From NCBI GenBank assembly GCA_045592225.1, contig JAZNUH010000059.1, positions 1 to 26,815 of the forward strand: a stretch of 26,815 nucleotides of DNA. Direction: 5' to 3'. The number at the start of each line of letters is the position of its first letter. Position 1 is the first letter of the stretch. Made by a program: the position numbers and the translations under genes. The DNA is from JAZNUH01 sp045592225. Its GTDB lineage: Bacteria > Bacillota > Clostridia > UMGS1883 > UMGS1540. Of the stretch, positions 14,743 to 21,383 are shown piece after piece. Below the pieces are notes generated by a model, which saw only the letters and a list, made by a program, of their open reading frames with translations, did not search any database and had not been told where the DNA came from.

Positions 14743-16974
14743 TCACATTACCTCGTGGAAGGTACGGCTTATAACCTCACGCTGTTGTTCGCGCGAAAGC
14801 TTGTTGAAGTTAACAGCATAGCCCGATACTCTTATTGTAAGATTGGGATAAGCTTCAGGATTTTCGTATGCCTTCATAAGTGTTTCTCTGTTTAAAACAT
14901 TAACATTTATGTGATGTGCTTTTTTTGTAAAATAGCCGTCCAGTATAGTAACAAGATTTACTATGCGCTCGTCATCTGTTCTGCCCAGTGCCTCGGGTGT
15001 AATTGAAAAGGTATTTGAAACCCCGTCACGACAATCATCATAACTGATTTTTGCCACAGAATTAAGCGATGCAAGCGCACCGTTTTCCTCGCGGTTGTGC
15101 ATGGGGTTTGCTCCCGGTGCAAAGGGTTCACCCTTCTTTCTTCCGTCGGGTGTTTCACCTGTGTTTTTACCGTACATAACGTTAGAAGTAATTGTCAGCA
15201 CCGACAGAGTATGTATGGCATCCCTGTAGGTCTTGGTCTTACGGAGCTGTGTAATGACCTTATGAGCCATGTCCTTGGCAATTACATCAACGCGGTCATC
15301 GTCGTTCCCGTATTTTGGGAAGTTGCCCACAGTTTCAAAGCTGCTGATAAATCCGTCACTGTTTTTTATGGGTTTTACAGATGCGTACTTTATTGCGCTG
15401 AGCGAGTCGGTTACAACCGAAAGACCTGCTATGCCAAATGCCATAAATCTTTCAACCTGTGTATCGTGCAGTGCCATCTGTGTTTTTTCATAGGCATATT
15501 TATCATGCATATAATGAATGATATTCATTGTATTTACATACAAATGGCTGAGCCACTCAATGTATATTTCAAAGCGCTCCATAACCTCGTCAAAATCAAG
15601 CTTGTCCATATCCATAACAGGCATCTGCGGACCTATATGCATATTGCTTGTTGTATCATATCCGCCGTTTATGGCTATCAAAAGCAGTTTTGCAAGGTTA
15701 CAGCGCGCGCCGAAAAACTGCATCTGCTTGCCGACCTTCATTGCTGAAACGCAGCAGGCTATTGCATAATCGTCACCATAAACAGGACGCATCAAATCGT
15801 CATTTTCATACTGAATAGAATCGGTATCCACCGATACCTTCGCACAGAATTTTTTAAAGCTTTCCGGTAATTTGGTTGACCACAGAACAGTCAGATTAGG
15901 CTCGGGGGATGAACCCAGTGTATAAAGGGTATTAAGCATACGGTAACTACTTTTTGTAACAAGCGTTCTGCCATCCTCTCCTATACCGCCAACTGCTTCG
16001 GTAATCCACATGGGGTCACCACCAAAAAGTTCATTGTATTCGGGTGTGCGCAAATGTCTTGCTATGCGAAGCTTCATAACAAAATCGTCTATAAGCTCCT
16101 GTGCTCCCTCCTCTGTGAGTACTCCACTTGCTATATCACGTTCAATATAAATATCAAAAAATGTGCTCACACGTCCCAGTGACATTGCCGCACCGTTTTG
16201 TTCTTTGATTGCGCCAAGATATGCAAAATATGTCCATTGAATTGCTTCTCTCGCACAGGATGCAGGCTGTGAAATATCAAAGCCGTACATTTTTGCCATT
16301 TCCTTCATATACCCCAAAAATTCTATCTGCTTGTAGAGTTCTTCATCAAGACAGATGTTTGACGCATCAAAATGACCCTCCGCCAAAAGAGCTTTATCCT
16401 TTTTCTTTTCTTCTATGAGCTTGTCAACACCGTACAATGCAACACGGCGGTAGTCACCAATAATTCTGCCGCGACCATAAGCATCGGGTAGTCCGGTGAT
16501 AACATGGCACTTTCTCGCCTGTCTCATTTCTTCGGTGTAAGCACGGAAAACACCGTCGTTATGTGTGGTTCTGTAACGGAACTCTTCTTCTATTTTGTCG
16601 CTCAGCTTATAGCCGTACGCCTCGCACGCCTGACGTGCCATTCGCATGCCGCCAAAGGGATTCACTCCTCTTTTAAGCGGACGGTTTGTCTGCATACCAA
16701 CAATTAGTTCATTGTCTTTGTCTATGTATCCAGGCGAATAGCTTGTAAGTGAGGATACAGTTGCCGTGTCAATATCCAGCACGCCGCCGTACTGCCTTTC
16801 CAGTTCAAAAAGAGACTGCAGTTTTTTCATAAGTCCCTTTGTTCTCTCTGTTGCTCCTGCGAGAAAACTCTGGTCACCTGTATATTCCTTATAATTGCGC
16901 TGAATAAAATCGCGGACATTTATTTCATCCTGCCAAATTCCATTTGCAAAGCCATCCCAGTTTTTATGTTGCAT
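14743..16974 (-). CDS. pflB: Formate acetyltransferase (pyruvate formate-lyase)
   Basis: 743 residues, full length for PflB. It cleaves pyruvate with CoA to acetyl-CoA and formate; oxygen-sensitive and cytoplasmic. The catalytic pair is Cys407-Cys408 in IACCVSAMKVGKQ, the pattern of true pyruvate formate-lyase rather than glycerol dehydratase or other glycyl-radical relatives. The glycyl radical site is Gly718 in RVSGYAV. The start has AAAGGAGG 7 to 8 nt upstream. pflA follows directly. The prsW-like gene precedes it by 28 bp with no terminator seen between them. Confidence 0.97.
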   Translation of the reverse strand: MQHKNWDGFANGIWQDEINVRDFIQRNYKEYTGDQSFLAGATERTKGLMKKLQSLFELERQYGGVLDIDTATVSSLTSYSPGYIDKDNELIVGMQTNRPLKRGVNPFGGMRMARQACEAYGYKLSDKIEEEFRYRTTHNDGVFRAYTEEMRQARKCHVITGLPDAYGRGRIIGDYRRVALYGVDKLIEEKKKDKALLAEGHFDASNICLDEELYKQIEFLGYMKEMAKMYGFDISQPASCAREAIQWTYFAYLGAIKEQNGAAMSLGRVSTFFDIYIERDIASGVLTEEGAQELIDDFVMKLRIARHLRTPEYNELFGGDPMWITEAVGGIGEDGRTLVTKSSYRMLNTLYTLGSSPEPNLTVLWSTKLPESFKKFCAKVSVDTDSIQYENDDLMRPVYGDDYAIACCVSAMKVGKQMQFFGARCNLAKLLLIAINGGYDTTSNMHIGPQMPVMDMDKLDFDEVMERFEIYIEWLSHLYVNTMNIIHYMHDKYAYEKTQMALHDTQVERFMAFGIAGLSVVTDSLSAIKYASVKPIKNSDGFISSFETVGNFPKYGNDDDRVDVIAKDMAHKVITQLRKTKTYRDAIHTLSVLTITSNVMYGKNTGETPDGRKKGEPFAPGANPMHNREENGALASLNSVAKISYDDCRDGVSNTFSITPEALGRTDDERIVNLVTILDGYFTKKAHHINVNVLNRETLMKAYENPEAYPNLTIRVSGYAVNFNKLSREQQREVISRTFHEVM

Positions 16975-17002
16975 ATTATAATCCTCCTTTGCTACCTGCT
17001 AA

Positions 17003-17860
17003 CTACTCAATAGCCTCTTCATCTGTCTCAATATGCGGATATTTTCTTTTTATAAGGTAATTAACATAAGCTGTTTCATAAGCATCTGCCTTCGACATTT
17101 TTCTAATTTTTCCAAAGCAATGAACATACATAAATACAACAAATGCAATCAGTACAAGCATTGCCCATTCGGTGCCAAGCATACAACAAAAATCATAAAA
17201 TCCGTGTGCTAAAACAGGGATTAACAGACTTTTAAATAAGTTCCCGCCCGATTTGGTCTCCTCCGCCGAAGAATTTATAAGTCCACAGCTTTTAAGTGCT
17301 TTTTCCTGTTGCGAAACCTTCTCCGTTACATGCCACAAGCTGTAATAATAGCCCATCATCACACCAAAGAACATATGCCCCGGAACAGATAATACTGCAC
17401 GCATAATTCCTACACTAAGTCCGTTTGAAAAAACATAAAGAATGTTTTCAAGTGCCGCAAAGCCCAGCGAAACAAACACAGCATAAATAATCCCGTCAAA
17501 CAAACTGTTAAAGGCCTTATTTCTGCCTGTAACCAGATACATAATTATAAACTTTAATCCCTCTTCAACAAGCGCAATAACTACAAAGCTTTCCAAAAAT
17601 CTGTACAAATACAGGCTGGGCATTTCTGTTACGCCGTAGCCCCATGCAGCAGCATCTGCCTGTTCAGGTAATATTGCACTCAAAGCACCATCAAATACAC
17701 CTTCCAGAATGGCTGCGGGAAGACAGGACAAAGCACCCAGAAAAAGCAGCAATAACAAAAGCTTTATCGGCTCCTTTTCCACCCTGTCCTTGTAAAAAAC
17801 ATAACCGCACAAAACAATTGCCGGTAAAAGTGCCACTGCAACCAGAAAAAATGTGTCCAT
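17003..17860 (-). CDS. PrsW-like intramembrane metalloprotease
   Basis: 285 residues, about eight hydrophobic segments. The hallmark motifs of the PrsW family are present: EEGLK (99-103), FAALEN (134-139), PGHMFFG (160-166) and AHGFYDF (about 215-221), which together supply the Glu and His residues of the metal site. In B. subtilis PrsW cleaves the anti-sigma factor RsiW; the partner here is unknown and no anti-sigma factor lies in the window. The ATG overlaps the nagA stop by one base (TAATG), with AAGGG inside nagA as ribosome site, so translation is coupled to nagA. The acidic C terminus (ETDEEAIE) is soluble. Confidence 0.88.
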   Translation of the reverse strand: MDTFFLVAVALLPAIVLCGYVFYKDRVEKEPIKLLLLLLFLGALSCLPAAILEGVFDGALSAILPEQADAAAWGYGVTEMPSLYLYRFLESFVVIALVEEGLKFIIMYLVTGRNKAFNSLFDGIIYAVFVSLGFAALENILYVFSNGLSVGIMRAVLSVPGHMFFGVMMGYYYSLWHVTEKVSQQEKALKSCGLINSSAEETKSGGNLFKSLLIPVLAHGFYDFCCMLGTEWAMLVLIAFVVFMYVHCFGKIRKMSKADAYETAYVNYLIKRKYPHIETDEEAIE

Positions 17861-19008
17861 TATATCATCCCTTCATATTTTATCTTTCCGTTTTTAATTG
17901 TCTTTTGTACATTAAACCTCTTATCAAGAATAACAAGGTCTGCATCCTTTCCCGCTTCAATCGACCCTTTTTTATCACTTACACCGATTGCCTCTGCAGG
18001 ATTTATGGTTGCACAGTTCACGCACTCCCAAAGTGGTATGGAGGAATTTGTATAAACATTCCATATTCCCTTGTTCATCGCAAGAGTGCTTCCCGCAATG
18101 GTGCCGTCTTCAAGACGGCAAACCGCATCCCTGTAAATGAATTTCTTTCCGCCCAGAGTGTATTCTCCGTAAGGTAATCCTCCGGCGGGCAGACAGTCGG
18201 TAATAAAACAGAGCTTTCTCCCCTTCATTTTATATACAAGGTCATAAAGTGCCGCAGAAACATGAAATTTATCTACAATCAGTTCGCAGCTGACATCCGA
18301 ATTTAATGCAGCGGTTACAACACCCGGCTCACGGTGTACCAGTGGGCTCATCGCATTGAAAAGATGGGTTGCGTGCTTTACACCCGCTTTGACAGATGCC
18401 ATGGCCGTGTCATAGTCAGCCGAGGTATGCCCCATAGATATAACAACATCGGTTTTATCTGCTATTTCCCTGATTATATCAAAGCTTTGGTTATCCTCCT
18501 CAGGTGCAAGCGAAATAATTTTTATTATATCAGCATATTCCTTCACAAAATCTGCATCCGGCTTTAAAATATGCTTTGGGTTTTGTGCTCCTTTTTTTGC
18601 TTCACTTATAAACGGGCCTTCTGCGTGAGCACCTAAAATCTCGCTGCCGTCCCAATCTCTGCTTTCTTCCTTCAGCACCCTTAAAACCCCGAGCGCTTTC
18701 TTTATATCGTTCATATCTACCGTCATAGTGGTCGGCAGATATGATGTTACACCGTTTGCAATAATGCCTTTGGAGATTGTTCTTATGCTTTCTTCTTCGC
18801 CGTCACAAACGTCTTTACCAAGGTAACCGTGAATATGTAAATCAATAAACCCTGCTGTTACATATCCGCCCTTTGCATCAATAAGTTCACAATCCTTTGG
18901 TATATCCTCCCGCAGCACAACACCTTCGATAATATCAGAAAATACTACTGCGCCGTTTTGGAGAATTTTATCTTTTAAAATTATTTCACCGTTTATTATA
19001 GCCTTCAT
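17860..19008 (-). CDS. nagA: N-acetylglucosamine-6-phosphate deacetylase
   Basis: 382 residues from the ATG at 19008, which has GGAGG 8 nt upstream; a longer in-frame start would run through the promoter and is rejected. It deacetylates GlcNAc-6-phosphate to glucosamine-6-phosphate in amino-sugar and cell-wall recycling. Amidohydrolase metal and catalytic residues are visible: His58-x-His60 (DLHIHG), Glu130 (HAEGPF), His194 (MGHTSA), His215 (ATHLFNAM) and Asp271 (TDCLPAGG). No nagB or PTS gene is adjacent. It is the first gene of the minus-strand directon and has its own promoter. Confidence 0.95.
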   Translation of the reverse strand: MKAIINGEIILKDKILQNGAVVFSDIIEGVVLREDIPKDCELIDAKGGYVTAGFIDLHIHGYLGKDVCDGEEESIRTISKGIIANGVTSYLPTTMTVDMNDIKKALGVLRVLKEESRDWDGSEILGAHAEGPFISEAKKGAQNPKHILKPDADFVKEYADIIKIISLAPEEDNQSFDIIREIADKTDVVISMGHTSADYDTAMASVKAGVKHATHLFNAMSPLVHREPGVVTAALNSDVSCELIVDKFHVSAALYDLVYKMKGRKLCFITDCLPAGGLPYGEYTLGGKKFIYRDAVCRLEDGTIAGSTLAMNKGIWNVYTNSSIPLWECVNCATINPAEAIGVSDKKGSIEAGKDADLVILDKRFNVQKTIKNGKIKYEGMI

Positions 19009-19039
19009 ATAGTTTCCTCCTTCTGCACAGGTTGGGTTT

Positions 19040-19068
19040 ATTATAACATGTTTTCCTGTAAATTTCAA
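19040..19068 (-). promoter_or_regulatory. Promoter of the nagA directon
   Basis: On the minus strand: TTGAAA (19068-19063), 17-bp spacer, TATAAT (19045-19040). Expected start near 19033, leader about 25 nt. Confidence 0.8.
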
Positions 19069-19116
19069 TCTTAACAAGCAAGAAACTCTCTCTATTTAAA
19101 AGCAATAAATTTTTTC

Positions 19117-19145
19117 TTGTAAAATGCGAAAAAAAAGATTATAAT
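19117..19145 (+). promoter_or_regulatory. Promoter of leuB
   Basis: TTGTAA (19117-19122), 17-bp spacer, TATAAT (19140-19145). It is divergent from the nagA promoter, with about 48 bp between the two -35 boxes. Expected start near 19152, so the leader is about 34 nt and has no room for a T-box or leucine attenuator. Confidence 0.8.
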
Positions 19146-19185
19146 TTATAAACAAACTTTAAATGTATAAAAAGGGGTGTTTGTA

Positions 19186-20253
19186 ATGAATAAAAACATA
19201 GCAGTTATACGTGGCGACGGAATAGGTCCTGAAATTGTCACTCAGGCAATCGGCATACTTGACCGTGTGGCTGAAATTTACGGACATACATTTAATTATA
19301 CAGATGTTTACATGGGCGGTTGTGCCATTGACAAATTCGGCGAACCTCTACCCGACTCGGAGCTTTCAAAATGCCTTGCTTCTGACAGTGTTCTGCTTGG
19401 CGCCGTGGGTGGCGATAAATGGAATGATGTTCCCGGTGACAAGCGCCCCGAAAAGGGTCTTTTAAAGCTCCGCGCAGGCATGAAAGTTTACAGTAATTTA
19501 CGACCTGCAAAAATCTGGCCACAGCTCAGCGACGCTTCTCCCCTTAAAACATCAATTGTAGAAAAGGGAATAGATTTTGTAATTGTGCGTGAGCTTATCG
19601 GCGGTATATATTTTGGTGAACATAAAACAGCAGGTGATACCGCAACCGATATTATGGCTTACAGCGAAAGCGAAATTGAACGCATTGGCAGAATAGGTTT
19701 TGAAACTGCAAGAAAACGAAACAAAAAACTGTGTTCTGTTGAAAAAAGCAACGTTCTGGATACAAGCAGACTCTGGAAAAAGGTTATGCACCGCCTTGCC
19801 GGCGAGTATCCTGATGTTGTGCTTTCGGATATGCTTGTTGATAACTGCGCAATGCAGATTGTAAAAAACCCTGCACAATTTGACGTTATAGTAACCGAGA
19901 ATATGTTTGGAGATATTCTGTCCGATGAGGCCTCGCAGATAACAGGCTCTATCGGTATGATACCTTCATCAAGCCTCGGAGATTCCACCGTCGGACTTTA
20001 CGAACCCATACACGGCTCTGCCCCCGATATTGCAGGGCAGGATATTGCAAATCCTATCGGAACAATTCTTTCAGCAGCTATGATGCTGCGCTACAGCTTT
20101 GATATGCCCGCTGAAGCAGATGCAATTGAAAAGGCTGTGTATAACGTATTACAGGATGGATTCCGGTGTGCAGATATAATGCAACCGGGAAATACTGCCT
20201 GTACAAAGGTAGGCTGCCGCGAAATGGGTAAACTTATAGCAGACAGACTGTGA
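19186..20253 (+). CDS. leuB: 3-isopropylmalate dehydrogenase
   Basis: 355 residues from the ATG at 19186 (AAGGGG about 8 nt upstream; a GTG three codons earlier overlaps this site and is rejected). It oxidatively decarboxylates 3-isopropylmalate with NAD to 2-oxoisocaproate in leucine synthesis; in citramalate-using bacteria it can also serve isoleucine synthesis. Family signatures: GDGIGPE (10-16), RELIGGIYFG (135-144), Lys187, Asp219 (VDNCAMQ), Asp243 and Asp247 (FGDILSDEAS), and the NAD loop EPIHGSAPDIAG (273-284). RELIGG instead of the usual RELTGG still favours LeuB over isocitrate dehydrogenase. leuA, leuC and leuD are not adjacent, which is unusual. A DUF554 gene follows by 33 bp. Confidence 0.93.
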   Translation: MNKNIAVIRGDGIGPEIVTQAIGILDRVAEIYGHTFNYTDVYMGGCAIDKFGEPLPDSELSKCLASDSVLLGAVGGDKWNDVPGDKRPEKGLLKLRAGMKVYSNLRPAKIWPQLSDASPLKTSIVEKGIDFVIVRELIGGIYFGEHKTAGDTATDIMAYSESEIERIGRIGFETARKRNKKLCSVEKSNVLDTSRLWKKVMHRLAGEYPDVVLSDMLVDNCAMQIVKNPAQFDVIVTENMFGDILSDEASQITGSIGMIPSSSLGDSTVGLYEPIHGSAPDIAGQDIANPIGTILSAAMMLRYSFDMPAEADAIEKAVYNVLQDGFRCADIMQPGNTACTKVGCREMGKLIADRL

Positions 20254-20286
20254 TTTTTATTTCCACTCACTAAAAAGGAGGGTATT

Positions 20287-20988
20287 ATGTTAGGTGTAAT
20301 TGTAAATGTAATCACAGTAATTATAGGTTCGTGCATCGGTCTGCTTTTCAAAAAGGGTATTCCAGAAAGAGTAAGCACGGCTGCTATGACAGGTCTTGGA
20401 GCATGTACTCTCTTTATCGGTATATCGGGCAGTCTTTGCGGCGAAAATGTTCTGATTATCATTGCATCGGTTGTTCTGGGCACTATAACAGGCACCCTTC
20501 TTAATATTGACGGTGCAATAAATAAGCTTGCCGGAATGGTTGAAACAAAATTCAGAAAAGAGGGGCAAAAGGTTTCTGTAGCCGAAGGTATTGTAACCGC
20601 CACACTCCTTTTCTGTGTAGGGTCAATGACGGTTACAGGCTCAATTCAGGCAGGACTTACAGGCGATAACTCGGTTCTTATTACAAAGGCAACTCTCGAC
20701 CTTGTATCATCTATGATGCTTGCATCAAGCCTGGGCATTGGTGTTTTGCTTTCATCTGCCGCAGTATTTGTAATACAAGGCGGACTGGTTCTCCTTGCAG
20801 GTGTCATCTCACCTTTTATGGGGCCCTCGGCCATTAACGAAATGACCTGTGCAGGCTCACTTTTAATTATTATGATAGGCACAAACTTAATGGGAATAAG
20901 CAAAATAAAGGTGGCAGATTTTCTGCCCGCTATTATATATGCACCCATTATATGTAACATAGTTTTGCTTATAAAAAATTTAATTTAA
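20287..20988 (+). CDS. DUF554 family membrane protein
   Basis: 233 residues with about seven hydrophobic segments. It matches DUF554 (E. coli YqgA / B. subtilis YdfK type): N-terminal GVIVNVITVIIGSCIG, central CVGSMTVTGSIQAGLTGD and C-terminal GIGTNL-like MIGTNLMGISKIKVADFLPA. The family is a putative transporter or channel of unknown substrate. The ribosome site AAAGGAGG lies 6 nt upstream. It probably shares a transcript with leuB. No terminator is visible between its stop and the next promoter at 21007. Confidence 0.88.
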   Translation: MLGVIVNVITVIIGSCIGLLFKKGIPERVSTAAMTGLGACTLFIGISGSLCGENVLIIIASVVLGTITGTLLNIDGAINKLAGMVETKFRKEGQKVSVAEGIVTATLLFCVGSMTVTGSIQAGLTGDNSVLITKATLDLVSSMMLASSLGIGVLLSSAAVFVIQGGLVLLAGVISPFMGPSAINEMTCAGSLLIIMIGTNLMGISKIKVADFLPAIIYAPIICNIVLLIKNLI

Positions 20989-21006
20989 AAAATTTTCAAA
21001 AAAATA

Positions 21007-21035
21007 TTGACAACCAAAAAATATAGGTTTATAAT
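21007..21035 (+). promoter_or_regulatory. Consensus promoter of the Ile-type T-box unit
   Basis: TTGACA (21007-21012), 17-bp spacer, TATAAT (21030-21035): a perfect consensus in both boxes and the strongest promoter in the window. Expected start near 21042. Confidence 0.92.
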
Positions 21036-21041
21036 AGTTAC

Positions 21042-21322
21042 AAATTTGAATATCACAAAAAAACAACTATGACGAAGACGGTCGGACTGCAGAGCCTTGA
21101 GAGAGTTGGCGGTTGCTGCGAGCCAATGGCAAAGCTTTCCAATGACCCATCACTTCCGAGTTGGAGGACCGAAAGGCGTAAGCCGAGTAGACTCCTTCCG
21201 TAATGCTGCGTAAAGGCAAAAGGCTTGTTAGAGCCTGGAAAGAGGCAGAATCTATTCTGCAATTTGAGTGGTACCGCGGGTTTAATAGCTCGTCTCAAAG
21301 AATATTTGAGACGGGTTTTTTT
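21042..21322 (+). promoter_or_regulatory. T-box leader, specifier best read as AUC (Ile)
   Basis: tRNA-sensing leader. Conserved parts in order: ATGACGAAGAC at the 5' base, the GAGAGAG and GGTTGCTGCGAGCC distal stem I, and a specifier region GACC-C-ATC-A-CTTCC-GAG. The ACCGAA and GAGTAGACTCC linker follows, then stem III GCAGAAT/ATTCTGC (about 21245-21260), the antiterminator core GTGGTACCGCGG (21268-21279), and a terminator CGTCTCAAA/TTTGAGACG (21291-21313) with a T run 21316-21322. The codon ATC (21149-21151) lies six nt before GAG, exactly the spacing of UUC in the pheST leader here. It is flanked by GGTC/GACC and GAAG/CTTC helices. The usual AGTA loop-E block is not obvious, so the specifier call is less sure than the T-box call. 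Low charged tRNA-Ile would switch the gene on. Confidence 0.93.
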
Positions 21323-21383
21323 GTTTTATTCAAAGCCGTAACAGCTTCGGACAGAAGCAGCGGAAAAGAAAGGAGCAAAAAAC

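Noticed and set aside
15097..15747. Plus-strand open frame of 216 codons
   Set aside because: Antisense to pflB, whose full-length motifs are intact; the translation is Cys- and His-rich with no domain.
19079..19119. CAAGAAA/TTTCTTG inverted repeat between the nagA and leuB promoters
   Set aside because: Seven bases with a 27-nt gap in AT-rich DNA is easily expected by chance; no operator is claimed.
20091..20603. Minus-strand open frame spanning the leuB-DUF554 junction
   Set aside because: Antisense to two well-supported genes and crosses their intergenic ribosome site; no own start signal.
21140..21185. Other specifier readings of the second T-box: UGG (Trp) after GAGT, GGC (Gly) after GACCGAAA, or AGG (Arg) before ACCGAA
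   Set aside because: They fall downstream of the conserved GAG or lack the spacing of six bases to GAG seen in the pheST leader. Only AUC is flanked by the GACC and CTTC helix strands. The match is not perfect, so they are recorded.
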